Below are positions 45,085 through 54,180 of a DNA stretch of 64,000 bases, piece after piece. The position numbers and the translations under genes are program-made. The DNA is from Paenibacillus sp. DMB20 (lineage in GTDB: Bacteria; Bacillota; Bacilli; Paenibacillales; Paenibacillaceae). The stretch is from assembly GCF_000987955.1 (NCBI RefSeq), contig NZ_LAZU01000006.1:34097-98096 (forward strand). Reading direction: 5' to 3'. The notes beneath the pieces were generated by a model that was given only the letters and a program-made list of their open reading frames with translations, was not told where the DNA came from and did no database searches. The number at the start of each line of letters is the position of its first letter. Positions within the stretch are counted from its first letter, which is position 1.

Positions 45085-46059
45085 TTAAGGAAGGGCTCTT
45101 CCGCGGGAGCTGACATACAGGCAATACCACTCTTCACGGGTAAGCTCCACCAGTTCCGCTCCGCCGCAAGCCCGGATACGGTCTGCGTTCTTGGTGCCGA
45201 CAATCGGCTGGATTCCGGCCGGATGCTTCATGAGCCAAGCAAGCAGAATGGCTTCAGGCGTCGTTTCCTTCTCCTTGGCCAGCCGTTTGACCAAGGAGGC
45301 CGTCTCTTGAATCGACTCCGGCATGTCTTCTACCGGACGCCCGGTGTACAGGCCTTGCGCAAGCGGACTCCAGGCCTGGATCTGGATATTGTTCAGCTGG
45401 CAGTATTCCAGCGTGCCTTCGGGGAACGTATTGCTCTTCGCGGCGTCTTGATTGACGTGAACCCCGGCATCCAGCCAGCCGATATGCTGAAGGCTCATCT
45501 GCAGCTGGTTCACGATGAAGGGTTCTTTGCTGTAGGCCTGAAGCAGAGCAATTTGTCCGGCATGCATGTTGGACACGCCGAAGTGTCTGACTTTTCCGGA
45601 CGATTTCAGGGTGTCGATCGCCTCGGCCACTTCAGCCGGGTCCATCAGGGGATCGGGGCGGTGGAGAAGAAGTATATCCAGATACTCGATGCCGAGCCGC
45701 TGCAGCGACCGGTCGACGCTGGACAAGATATAATCTTTGGAGAAATCGTAACGTCCCGGTATACCTTCGGACTCGGCAAAACGAATCCCGCATTTGGACT
45801 GGATGACGATCTCTTTACGCAGTTCAGGACGTTCTTTTAGGACTTGTCCGAACACTTTTTCGGCTTTGCCGCGGGTATAGATATCCGCATGATCAAACAT
45901 ATTGATACCGACCGAAAGTGCGGCGTCCACCGCTTCGTGCGCCTGTTTTACATGTTCTTCAGTAATCGGACTCTCATCCCAGCTCCCGCCGAGCCCCATG
46001 CACCCGAGCACGAGCCGGCTGGCCGGAATGTTCCGGCGGTTTAACGGCATAATGGCCAT
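45085..46059 (-). CDS. Aldo/keto reductase (YdhF-like)
   Basis: 324 residues. LNRRNIPASRLVLGCMGLGG and FDHADIYTRGKAEKVFG give catalytic D and Y, IQSKCGIR the lysine and LLLHRPDPL the histidine; GVSNMHAGQ and PIVGTKNADRIRA (cofactor site) follow. The pattern is that of the YdhF-type oxidoreductases. ATG 46059 follows ACAGGAGGG. Single gene with a very strong terminator. Confidence 0.93.
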   Translation of the reverse strand: MAIMPLNRRNIPASRLVLGCMGLGGSWDESPITEEHVKQAHEAVDAALSVGINMFDHADIYTRGKAEKVFGQVLKERPELRKEIVIQSKCGIRFAESEGIPGRYDFSKDYILSSVDRSLQRLGIEYLDILLLHRPDPLMDPAEVAEAIDTLKSSGKVRHFGVSNMHAGQIALLQAYSKEPFIVNQLQMSLQHIGWLDAGVHVNQDAAKSNTFPEGTLEYCQLNNIQIQAWSPLAQGLYTGRPVEDMPESIQETASLVKRLAKEKETTPEAILLAWLMKHPAGIQPIVGTKNADRIRACGGAELVELTREEWYCLYVSSRGRALP

Positions 46060-46137
46060 CTGATGAATCCCTCCTGTAGTCGTTTTCCTATCTCATTGTA
46101 GCATGTCGCCGGGCATGAAGCCTATTTAGCTCGTATG

Positions 46138-47415
46138 TCAGTGCAACGCTCTTAGAGTGATTGTTTTGTCTTCCGGATTGCAAGCATGTATTTTGCCCGG
46201 GAGCTCTCGCCTTCTAGTTATATTTCCGTCCACGATGCACACCCCGGAGGACGCTTGACTTATGTGCATAAACGACGGCTTTATTGGCCAGAAATGCACT
46301 GTAAAGCAGGATAAAGACCCCGTAAGGGAAGCCTGTCCCATCCAGCTCGGAACCATCCACTCTGCGGTTATAAAATACAGCAGGGTCAGCAGGACCGGGA
46401 GCTGCCGCTTCAACCGATACTTCCAAACGGACCAGATCAGGCCCGCGACGCCGGCATACAGCAGGATCAGCCGTACCCCGTCCAGGGCGGATTGGACCAC
46501 GCGCCGGGCATCCTCATTGGCAAAGCGTCCGGCATACTTCGTCGACAAGCCTCCGAATATGCTCCGGTACAGATGGACAAGCGGGTTGCCTTCGATGAAA
46601 CGCGCATCCAGCCAGAGCGGTGCGATGTTCCACGGGCCCGGAAGGTACAGGAGTTTTTCGAAAAGAGGAATGCTCAGCCACCAGGGGGACATGACCAGGA
46701 CATAACCGGCGATAATGAGCAAGGTCCCCACGATAATGACCTTAGCCGGGCTCTGGTATTTCCACCATAACACGAGAAAAAGAATCGGGTATAAAAGCGC
46801 CTGCAGATTGAAACAGGCGACCAGGGCCGTCAGGATCCCGGCGGCGGTGTACCAGCCGGCCTGCCTCAGCTCCAACGCGCCAATGACGGCGCACACGAGC
46901 AGTAGCATAAGCATTTGCATCGTGGTATCCGGCAGAATCAGCCTGACGACTCCATAAGCCGGCCAATACAGCGCATAGATCGTACATGCCAGAAAGGCAG
47001 TGGATGTATTAAACATATACCTGGCCAAAACAAAGACCAGATAGACCGAAAAAGCATGAAGGAAACATTGGATCAGGCGATAAGCGGTAAGTGCGCCGCC
47101 GTCATCTCCGAACAGCTTGGTCAGTCCGGCAATCATGAGCGGCACGCCGGGCATGACGACGGAAGAGGCATCGGCTCCGCCGCCGTTATGGCTGATCATG
47201 GCCGAACTGTTTATATATTTTTGCTCCATTTCAATAATGGCTCCCTGGGGACCGTTGGTGTCGCCGGCGGCAATCAGAAGGCATGACATCAGAAACACCC
47301 CGGCGATGAGCCCCAGCAGCAGCTTGCGATTCAAACGACTCAAGGACCAGATGGAAAACAAATTGTCCACTCCACTCTTGTTAATCTCTATCGTATACGT
47401 AGTCACCGATTTCAA
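46138..47415 (-). CDS. Glycosyltransferase family 39-like membrane protein, C-terminus frameshifted
   Basis: About ten membrane helices and the large first loop with acidic residues (GGGADASSVVMPGVPLMIAGL) typical of PMT_2/ArnT-like enzymes, which move sugars from polyprenyl phosphates to an acceptor outside the membrane. The frame turns improbable after WMGQASLTG. The frame one base earlier reads YGVFILLYSAFLANKAVVYAHKSS and stops at 46214, a normal last helix and tail. One extra A in the AA at 46324-46325 restores it, so the true gene is probably 46214-47415 (about 400 residues). The start TTG 47415 is uncertain; a GTG some 45 bases later is possible. Confidence 0.75.
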   Translation of the reverse strand: MKSVTTYTIEINKSGVDNLFSIWSLSRLNRKLLLGLIAGVFLMSCLLIAAGDTNGPQGAIIEMEQKYINSSAMISHNGGGADASSVVMPGVPLMIAGLTKLFGDDGGALTAYRLIQCFLHAFSVYLVFVLARYMFNTSTAFLACTIYALYWPAYGVVRLILPDTTMQMLMLLLVCAVIGALELRQAGWYTAAGILTALVACFNLQALLYPILFLVLWWKYQSPAKVIIVGTLLIIAGYVLVMSPWWLSIPLFEKLLYLPGPWNIAPLWLDARFIEGNPLVHLYRSIFGGLSTKYAGRFANEDARRVVQSALDGVRLILLYAGVAGLIWSVWKYRLKRQLPVLLTLLYFITAEWMVPSWMGQASLTGSLSCFTVHFWPIKPSFMHISQASSGVCIVDGNITRRRELPGKIHACNPEDKTITLRALH

Positions 47416-47548
47416 GTTAACGGTTATGTTTTCCTATATTATACTAGATTGCGCGATCCCAATCGAACGGCTTGCTTTAAAGAATGGTTCGGCTTCGCTT
47501 CAAATTTATTATTCTTTAATCTTAAATGAAATCATAAACTTACCGATA

Positions 47549-47580
47549 TTTTAAAAAGGACTCCTCAAAAGGGAGTCCTT
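47549..47580 (-). terminator. Terminator-like hairpin
   Basis: AAGGACTCC pairs with GGGAGTCCTT around a 5-base loop; read on the minus strand a T-rich tail follows. It lies between the 71-residue gene and the glycosyltransferase gene and would end the former. Confidence 0.75.
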
Positions 47581-47725
47581 GCGGCGAGAACGGGTCCTTG
47601 TTAGAAAGGTTCCGTCAGAAACCGCTGTGATAATTATTAAATATAAGAATGTATTAGTTTTCATTTATGCCTTGGTTTACATTTCCTGTAGGAACATATT
47701 GTCCAGTAGAAGGGCAGCATCGTGT

Positions 47726-47941
47726 CTACTTGTCGCTGGAGGAACGGTTTTTGGACGTGCCGTCGCGCTTCTTTTCTTCCTGCTTTTCCATATTCAAATC
47801 TTCCATCGGAATGGGATCGACATGACGCTCGCTCTCAAATCGGTCGAACAAACTCTCCCGTTCCGTAGGGTATTGCTCCGGATGATCCGTATGCCTCGGA
47901 CCGTTATGAAGAGGAAGCTGCTTCTTTTTGGAATCCGCCAT
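47726..47941 (-). CDS. Small very hydrophilic protein of unknown function
   Basis: 71 residues, over half charged or polar, starting MADSKKKQLPLHNGPRHTD and ending KKRDGTSKNRSSSDK; likely disordered. GAGGTGAG lies 4 bases before ATG 47941. No membrane segment and no known domain. The composition resembles small stress- or spore-associated proteins, but that is only a guess. A terminator follows about 150 bases downstream. Confidence 0.6.
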   Translation of the reverse strand: MADSKKKQLPLHNGPRHTDHPEQYPTERESLFDRFESERHVDPIPMEDLNMEKQEEKKRDGTSKNRSSSDK

Positions 47942-48022
47942 GGTTCTCACCTCATTTATGATTGATACTCTTTTTATACCTGTTTTGGAAGAATATCAAA
48001 CATGGGGAGGGATGAAGAGTAT

Positions 48023-49878
48023 TTATGTCGTTTCCAAGCCTGCGGCAGGCAGCTGCTGCTCGTGGATTCGCTGCTCCATGTAGCGGATGAACAGCTCGGT
48101 CAGCTCGGGATCGAACTGGCTGCCCGAACAGCGTCTCAGTTCCTCGATGCCTTCTTCATAGGTTTTGGTTTTTTGGTAAGGGCGCTCCGTCGTCATGGCG
48201 TCAAACGAGTCGATGATCGTCAGCATGCGGCATAGCTTTGGAATCTGGTTGCCTTGAAAACCGTGCGGGTAACCGCCGCCGTCATACCGTTCATGATGAA
48301 GCTCGATATAGGGAACCAATTCCTTCAGCCTTTCATTCGTTTCCGCAATTCGTTTTCCCCAGGTCACATGGCGTTTTACCGTTTCCCATTCGTCCGGAGA
48401 CAGCTTTTCCTTTTTGTTTAGAATACCCCAAGGAATTTCCAGCTTGCCGATATCGTGAATAAGCGCGCCGAGGACGAAATGCCGTCTTTCCGAGCTGTCC
48501 AGACCGAGTACCTCGCTCATGTCGATCGCGTAGCGGAAGACGCGCTTCGAATGCTTAAACGTATCCACGTCCTTATAGAGGAACAGCTTCAGCTGCTGCT
48601 CGATATCCCGGACGTCTTCGGCAAAATCGATTTCATACTCCTTGGTCGAGCCGCTGCCGTAGATATGGACATTGTTCTTGCCCTGCTTTTTCGAGTAATA
48701 CAATGCCTGGTCCGCAAGATCGACCATTTGCGATTTATCGTAAATGTCGGCTCGGAAACCGGCTATCCCTGCGGAGAAGGAAAGGCAGCCTGTCGGAAAA
48801 ATCTCAACGCCTTCAAAATAGGTATCATTCAGTTTTTTGCGGAGGCGATTCACGAGTTCATACGCTTTCGCCTCGTCATATCCAGCATCAGAATCGTAAA
48901 TTCCTCGCCTCCGAAACGGGCAACGACCACCTCGGCCGGCTCGCATTCCTTTTTCAGAAAGCTTCCTAAGAATCCGAGCAGCATATCCCCTTTCAGGTGA
49001 CCGAACTGGTCGTTATATTTCTTGAAATCGTCTATGTCAATCATGGCAAGCGAGAGAGGCTCGTCCGAATTTTTTGCTTTTTTGATTTCCGTATCCAGCA
49101 GATTCTCGAAATAGCTGTGATTGAACAGCCCCGTGCGCTGATCCTTGATGGCTTTCTCCTGAATTTCGTTATACATTTTGAATAATTGTTTATATGAGTA
49201 CGAAAGCATTACGCTCACGGCGATAAACAGAGCGAGGCCGAAAATCCCGTTTTGTACAATAAGGATGGATAGAACCAGGGAAAGAATTAGAGTGCTCAGA
49301 TAGACTAACAAGGTGTCCTTTAAAAAAGACTTAAGCGTTTCATATAGGGAACTTTTGTAATGAAGATAATAATGGAACCCGATGAGCAGCACGTTTAGTA
49401 CAAAATACACGATAAGGGCAGCGACATAAGCATGAAGCTGGTCATTCTGGATGGGCCCGGTTTGTCCTCCGGCGATCTTATAGATATACGAAGAACCAAT
49501 AATCATCAGTGAATATACAGAGAAATTTGCAAAGTGTTTCCACCAAGGAATATTTCTATCGTAGATGATAAAGGCAATTAAGTTTAAAAAAATGACAGAC
49601 AATGCGAAAGGGGCTCCGTAAATAAAAATGCAAGCCAAATATACGGAGGAGTCCATGGATTGCAAGTTTCCTTCGGGGGGAAGCTGGAAAGTAAAATGAT
49701 TTAAAATAAGCGTAGCAGCAAGCATTGCGTACACCCATACCCATTGAGCAGGCGTGTAGGTTAAAAACTCGACTTTATGAAAAAGTATAAAGAAACAGCT
49801 TCCCGTAATGGAAATAAAAATAAAGTAAAGTTGGCTGGCATCTATTTTGAAGGTATTAAGGCGCTTGAACATGGACAT
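48023..49878 (-). pseudogene. Membrane GGDEF + HD-GYP cyclic-di-GMP protein, frameshifted
   Basis: The N-terminal half (from ATG 49878, GAGGAG upstream) has about seven membrane helices and a GGDEF domain with DQRTGLFNHSYF and the active-site loop RFGGEEF; it then reads MTRRKRMNS and stops at 48850. The frame one base earlier continues DEAKAYELVNRLRKKL, completes GGDEF and adds an HD-GYP domain with HSKRV, ALIHDIGKL, HHERYDGGGYP. One missing T near 48880 (GATTAT read as GATAT) joins both into a protein of about 618 residues. GGEEF and HD-GYP motifs are intact, so it could both make and break c-di-GMP. Sequencing error is likely. Confidence 0.85.
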
Positions 49879-49957
49879 GGAATGCTTCTCCTCAGAAAAC
49901 TTTGATGTTTTCTCCACATTTTAAGGTATATTACAACCTAAAACAACGATGATAAGT

Positions 49958-49988
49958 AAAAAAACAGGCTGCTGAGAGCCTGTTTTTA
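49958..49988 (-). terminator. Terminator after the 33-residue gene
   Basis: AAAAACAGGC and GCCTGTTTTT pair around an 8-base loop, and T residues follow on the minus strand. It isolates the 33-residue gene from the c-di-GMP gene. Confidence 0.88.
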
Positions 49989-50003
49989 TGTGAAGCTTAA
50001 CTA

Positions 50004-50105
50004 TTAACCCCATCTGTAACCGGAAGTCAGAGCAACTACTACGGAAGCCACGATGATCGCGTTGATTACGATGCGGGAATACTTGATTTTATCTGTTTTT
50101 TTCAT
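50004..50105 (-). CDS. 33-residue single-helix membrane peptide
   Basis: Short gene with an outstanding ribosome site (AAAGGAGGGGATAAT before ATG 50105) and its own terminator. The peptide has a basic start (MKKTDKIKYSR), one hydrophobic helix (IVINAIIVASVVVALTSG) and the end YRWG. It could be a small membrane regulator, a secreted signal precursor or a toxin-like peptide. It follows DUF5317 by 42 bases in the same direction and precedes the GGDEF/HD-GYP gene. I do not recognise a family. Confidence 0.7.
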   Translation of the reverse strand: MKKTDKIKYSRIVINAIIVASVVVALTSGYRWG

Positions 50106-50147
50106 ATTATCCCCTCCTTTCAAGTAATCGTGAACTCGAAAAATGTA

Positions 50148-50768
50148 TTATAAATTTTGAGGTTCACCAAGGGTAGGAGCTTTCTTCCCGGAATCCCCTG
50201 AAAGGCCGGCATTATTCTTGCCGGGGGTCATGATGTGAACGATAAAGAGGAAGATTCCGATATTCATAACGATATCCCCGATGCTGATCGCTTGGCTTCT
50301 GGGGTAGGGTGGAGACAATGGGATTATATCTCCAAGAAAATAAAGTTTGGTGGTAGAATCCAACAGAAAATGCTTGGTGATCACGGTGCCGTTCTTCAGC
50401 ATGTCCACATAATAGGGATCAAGGACTGAAGCTGCCTGAATGGATACCGGCATCCGGCCGCCGTTGACGGCCATGACGAGAAAGTTAAGGAACACGCCGA
50501 TAAGGATTAAAGAAAACCCTTTCTGGTTGCGGTTCATCCATAGGAAAATCATGCCGACGACGTAGATCCCAATGAAGGCATAGTTGCTTGCGGCAGCAAG
50601 TGCCGGGTAGTCCTCCTGAAACCGGAAAATAACGAATTGAATCAACAATAGAACCGGGAAGACCCAGCCGCCCTTCAGCCGGATTTTGCTGAACTGCTGA
50701 AGGCCGTGACGGAACCCGCCCCGAATCAGTCCGACAAACAGACCAACAATAATGCCGTCAAAAACCAT
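50148..50768 (-). CDS. DUF5317 family membrane protein
   Basis: 206 residues with five to six membrane helices. The DUF5317 pattern is clear: LVMAVNGGRMPVS in the middle and LGDIIPLSPPYPRSQAISIGDIVMNIGIF near the end. The function of the family is unknown; members often lie near HD-GYP/GGDEF or sensor genes in Firmicutes, as here. ATG 50768 has GGGAAAG upstream, a moderate site. The last 25 residues are polar. Confidence 0.88.
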   Translation of the reverse strand: MVFDGIIVGLFVGLIRGGFRHGLQQFSKIRLKGGWVFPVLLLIQFVIFRFQEDYPALAAASNYAFIGIYVVGMIFLWMNRNQKGFSLILIGVFLNFLVMAVNGGRMPVSIQAASVLDPYYVDMLKNGTVITKHFLLDSTTKLYFLGDIIPLSPPYPRSQAISIGDIVMNIGIFLFIVHIMTPGKNNAGLSGDSGKKAPTLGEPQNL

Positions 50769-51093
50769 AGGTTACTTTCCCACTTTCCTTATTTCGTCAT
50801 TTCCTGTTACTTCTTATTCGACGTTAAATTGGAAATTCCTTCTTCTTTTTTATAAAAAGAAAAAATTTGTATCGTCAAGACGAATTATGTTGCAAAGGCA
50901 CATTTTTAGATTATTATACCAGCAAAAGTGGAAGAACCGTACCATTTTTCGAGCGGCGCTGACAAAATGTATTCGAAGTTTTTTTGGATATTCTACAGGT
51001 TTCCTTACCCTCCAAGAGTGTAAGGAAACAAATCCGGCAATAAGAACAGAAGGCACTCGTTAAGTGTCAAACGTTCTTGAAAGCAGTCTTTAC
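50769..51093. other. Intergenic region, 325 bases, A+T-rich with one dyad
   Basis: No gene is supported here. It should hold the DUF5317 promoter (minus strand). GTTTCCTTAC and GTAAGGAAAC (50999-51008 and 51020-51029) are perfect 10-base arms with an 11-base loop and no T run, so an operator or a processed RNA stem is possible. Confidence 0.5.
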
Positions 51094-51115
51094 ATACTAT
51101 CGGGGGGTATAGTAT
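51094..51115 (+). promoter_or_regulatory. CsoR-type copper operator
   Basis: The pseudo-palindrome ATACTATC-GGGGGG-TATAGTAT-like (arms ATACTA and TAGTAT, G-run in the centre) matches CsoR boxes of copper operons. It overlaps the expected -35/-10 spacer of the copZ promoter (TTTACA at 51089). Copper should release the repressor. Confidence 0.8.
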
Positions 51116-51162
51116 TATTGAGATGAGAAATCTGGAACAGACAATCAAGGAGGGAAAATCTC

Positions 51163-51363
51163 ATGAGCCAAATTACATTGAACGTAGAGGGCATGTCCTG
51201 CAACCACTGCGTGAATTCCATCGAGGGAGCGTTGAAGGAGATCGGCATGACAGGCAAAGTCGACCTTACTGCCGGAACGGTAACCGTAGAGTATGATGAA
51301 TCCAAGGCAACCGTGGAGCAAATTAAAGAAACGATCGAAGAACAGGGATACGACGTCGTTTAA
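51163..51363 (+). CDS. copZ: Copper chaperone CopZ
   Basis: 66 residues, a single heavy-metal-associated domain: metal-binding MSCNHC (C13 and C16 region), the hydrophobic core ITLNVEGM and YDVV at the end. It carries Cu(I) to the CopA ATPase and to CsoR. ATG 51163 has AAGGAGGG upstream. The CsoR box before it supports the copper role. Neither csoR nor copA is next to it, so copZ is an orphan unit here. Confidence 0.93.
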   Translation: MSQITLNVEGMSCNHCVNSIEGALKEIGMTGKVDLTAGTVTVEYDESKATVEQIKETIEEQGYDVV

Positions 51364-51425
51364 TCCTATATGTATAACGAAAACCGTCAGGCTGGACCAT
51401 CCGGCTTGGCGGTTTTTGCGCGCTA

Positions 51426-51454
51426 TTGACAATAGAGCGGGATTCGCCTAACAT
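51426..51454 (+). promoter_or_regulatory. SigA promoter of the TetR-controlled operon
   Basis: TTGACA (51426-51431) and TAACAT (51449-51454) with an exact 17-base spacer. The operator repeats begin directly after the -10 element. Confidence 0.8.
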
Positions 51455-51486
51455 TTAAACGAATGTTTAATTAAACGTATGTTTAA
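51455..51486 (+). promoter_or_regulatory. Two tandem TetR-type operators
   Basis: TTAAACGAATGTTTAA and TTAAACGTATGTTTAA are adjacent, nearly identical, each an almost perfect palindrome. They cover the transcription start of the export operon. The TetR protein encoded two genes on is the natural ligand. A weaker half site, AACGTTTAAA, lies before the tetR gene itself at about 52762. Confidence 0.8.
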
Positions 51487-51518
51487 AACATTTGATTAAA
51501 TTGAGGGGCGTGATCAAG

Positions 51519-52682
51519 TTGAATCATTTGCTTATTTTCTTGAAAAGACCGCAAACGATTATAGGTATCGTAACGGCACTGGCCTTTCAGGTTATATTCA
51601 GCGTCGTTTGGATGACGGGATACCAAGGGGCGAATGACCGGGTTAAAAATTTTCGGATTGCGGTTGTAAATGAAGACAAGGTCATGGGAGAACAAGTGGT
51701 CGGGAAGCTTCGGAGCAGCTTGCCTTTTGACATCAGCGAGACCGACCGCGAATCAGCTCGGGAGGAGCTTGTGAACCGGGAGGTACAGATGGTCTTGACT
51801 ATTCCGGCGGATTTTTCGTCAAACCTGCAGAACCCGACGGCTTCAGCCAAGCTTTTATATGAAATCAATGAATCCAATCCCCAGATGGTAAAAAGCGTGA
51901 TGGACAGCGCGGCGTCTTCCGTCACGGCAGCACTTAACCGCGAGGCTTCCGCAGCGGGCATTCAGGCCGTGCTTGAACAAAGCACCCTTCCTCCGGAGCA
52001 GGCGAAGGGTGCGGCAGCAGGTCTGGCGGATCGGGTCCGATCCGAAACGGCCTATATCCACCCTGTGGACGGACTGAATAATCAAATGGTGCCGATGATG
52101 ATGGTGATTGCCTCTTTTGTAGGCGCGATGATCATGGGGATGAATATGCAGCAGGCTTCGGCAGCAGTCGGGAGCCGCATGACAAAATGGCAGTCCTTTA
52201 CGGCACGGACGGTGATCAACGCCGTCTCGGCACTGCTCGTCTCCATGCTGGGATCGACGTTGGTTCTGGCTTTAGGCGGGAAGTCCGCCGAAGGCTTTAT
52301 GGCTCTCTGGCTGTTCCAAAGCCTGTTTGTGTGGGTGTTTCTTGTATTCTCGCAAATGTTCCTTATCGTGTTCGGTATGGCCGGAATGTTGTTTAATATT
52401 ACGCTTTTATCCCTGCAGCTGGTCGCTTCCGGCGCCATGGTGCCGAGACAAATGCTGGGGTCAGGGTTTCAGACGGCAGGCGACCTGCTTCCGGCCACGT
52501 ATGCGGTGGAGGGATTGATGAACATCCTGTTTGGCGGCAGCCTTTTGGGGAAAGATATTGTCGGGCTTTCAGCCGTTGCTCTCATTTCGCTTGCGGTTTC
52601 CGCGGCTGTAACCGCAATGAGGAAAACGCGCCATTCCGATGGCAGCGACGAAGCCGTACAGCGCCTTGAAACCCCAGCCTAA
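51519..52682 (+). CDS. YhgE/Pip-like ABC-2 type membrane export protein
   Basis: 387 residues. One N-terminal helix (TIIGIVTALAFQVIFSVVW), an extracellular domain of about 170 residues (RIAVVNEDKVMGEQVVGKL.., MVLTIPADFSSNL) and five to six C-terminal helices. This is the DUF3533/ABC2_membrane_3 (YhgE/Pip) arrangement of exporters or phage-receptor-like proteins. I choose TTG 51519 because GAGGGG lies 10 bases before it; TTG 51492 and GTG 51510 are alternatives. No ATPase is present. It starts an operon with tetR and an oxidoreductase and is controlled by the tandem operators. Confidence 0.85.
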   Translation: MNHLLIFLKRPQTIIGIVTALAFQVIFSVVWMTGYQGANDRVKNFRIAVVNEDKVMGEQVVGKLRSSLPFDISETDRESAREELVNREVQMVLTIPADFSSNLQNPTASAKLLYEINESNPQMVKSVMDSAASSVTAALNREASAAGIQAVLEQSTLPPEQAKGAAAGLADRVRSETAYIHPVDGLNNQMVPMMMVIASFVGAMIMGMNMQQASAAVGSRMTKWQSFTARTVINAVSALLVSMLGSTLVLALGGKSAEGFMALWLFQSLFVWVFLVFSQMFLIVFGMAGMLFNITLLSLQLVASGAMVPRQMLGSGFQTAGDLLPATYAVEGLMNILFGGSLLGKDIVGLSAVALISLAVSAAVTAMRKTRHSDGSDEAVQRLETPA

Positions 52683-52783
52683 ATTGAGTTCCGTTCGGTA
52701 TATGCCTGCCCGTTCCCATCGCTTGCGCTGTCCTGTCCGAAGTTCCATAATAGATAGAAGAACGTTTAAAGGGGACGCAAGGG

Positions 52784-53383
52784 ATGGAACAGCCTGAACT
52801 GGATGTAAAAACACGCATATTGATGTCCGCCAAAAAGCTGTTTGCCAAGCAAGGATTTGAGGGAACCACGGTCCGGCAAATTTGCGAGGACGCCTCCGTG
52901 AATATCGCGCTGGTATCCTATCATTTTGGCGGTAAGGATAAGGTGTTTACCGCGATTTTCGAGCAGCTTTTTCCCGGATATGATCTGGAGCAGTATAAGG
53001 AACAAATGACCGACCCGGTGAAGGGCCTTGCTTTTGCGGTAAAAGAGATCATCTCCTTCACCTTGATCGATAAAGAGCTGAGCGACATCGTACAGCAGGA
53101 GCTGACGATGCGGACGCACCGCAAAGAGATCGTTCTTTCTTTTTTGCGGCCGGTATGGGGCTTGGTGAAGCAGCTGCTGGATCTGGGAAAGGCACAGGGA
53201 AAATTCCGTTTCGAATCCTCGGGAGAAACGCTGCTGATGGTCATGGGCGTGTGTTTATCCCATAAATTGATGATCAACTACGAGCCTTTGCTCGGTTTTA
53301 AAGATGCCGATCCGGAGCCTATTTCACGACAAGCGGTGCAGTTTATCTTTAGAGGATTGGGAGTGACTGAAATTGATGAATGA
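52784..53383 (+). CDS. TetR/AcrR-family repressor
   Basis: 199 residues. Helix-turn-helix at about 20-60 (LFAKQGFEGTTVRQICEDASVNIALVSYHFGGKDKVF) and a C-terminal ligand domain (LVKQLLDLGKAQGKFRFESSGETL). ATG 52784 has GGGGACGCAAGGG upstream. It lies inside the operon it most likely represses; the nitroreductase gene overlaps its end. A hydrophobic or toxic compound would be the inducer. Confidence 0.92.
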   Translation: MEQPELDVKTRILMSAKKLFAKQGFEGTTVRQICEDASVNIALVSYHFGGKDKVFTAIFEQLFPGYDLEQYKEQMTDPVKGLAFAVKEIISFTLIDKELSDIVQQELTMRTHRKEIVLSFLRPVWGLVKQLLDLGKAQGKFRFESSGETLLMVMGVCLSHKLMINYEPLLGFKDADPEPISRQAVQFIFRGLGVTEIDE

Positions 53384-54119
53384 GACCTTATCGCTGCTCA
53401 TGAACCACCGGTCCATACGCAAGTATGCAGACCGTCCGGTCACCGAGGAACAGTTGAAAACGATCATCGCGGCGGGGCAGATGGCTTCGAGCTCCAGCAG
53501 CGTTCAGGCATACAGCGTCATTGCGGTGACCGACTCGGAGCAGAAGCGAGTGTTGTCGGCGCTGTCCGGCAACCAGAGATATATAGAAGAGTGCCCGGTC
53601 TTCCTGATATGGTGTGCGGATTTATTCCGTTTGAAAAAAGCGGGCGAGGCGCATTTGGGCGATCAGGGGACATACGTGGATTCTACCGAAAACTTCATTG
53701 TGGCCACGGTGGACGCCGCGCTGGCTGCGCAAAACGCCGCGGTTGCGGCCGAATCGATGGGCTTGGGGATTGTATACATCGGCGGGGTCCGCAACCAAAT
53801 TGCCGAAGTAGCTGAGCATTTGAAATTGCCGGAGCTTGTGTACCCGGTATTCGGCATGTGCGTGGGGTATCCGGACCAGAATCCCGGCATTCGTCCGCGC
53901 CTGCCGCAGGGGAGCGTGCTCCATCACGGAACCTATGATGGCTCGAAGACGGCGGAAGAAGTAAAATCCTACGATGATACGTACACGGAATATATGCGTG
54001 CCCGGAGCGGGGGCAAACCGGCGGCGTCCTGGTCGCAGTTCATGGCCAAACGTCTGGCTGAGCCGGTCCGCCTTCATATGAAGGATTTTTTGCAGGAAAA
54101 GGGTTTTATGAAGCGTTAG
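53376..54119 (+). CDS. NADPH-dependent FMN nitroreductase (NfsA/FRP type)
   Basis: 247 residues, the larger nitroreductase class: NHRSIRKYADRPVTEEQL and MASSSSSVQAYSVIAVTD (FMN phosphate site), AAVAAESMGLGIVYIGGVRN and PVFGMCVGYPDQNPGIRPRLP. These enzymes reduce nitro compounds, quinones or flavins by two electrons. The start at ATG 53376 lies 8 bases inside tetR, so it is translated with it. Regulated together with the exporter, which suggests a response to an electrophile. Confidence 0.93.
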   Translation: MNETLSLLMNHRSIRKYADRPVTEEQLKTIIAAGQMASSSSSVQAYSVIAVTDSEQKRVLSALSGNQRYIEECPVFLIWCADLFRLKKAGEAHLGDQGTYVDSTENFIVATVDAALAAQNAAVAAESMGLGIVYIGGVRNQIAEVAEHLKLPELVYPVFGMCVGYPDQNPGIRPRLPQGSVLHHGTYDGSKTAEEVKSYDDTYTEYMRARSGGKPAASWSQFMAKRLAEPVRLHMKDFLQEKGFMKR

Positions 54120-54180
54120 CTGAGAACGGCAAACAGCAACCCCACCGTCCAGAAGATAGGGGTTAAGATTTTTCGCAGAG

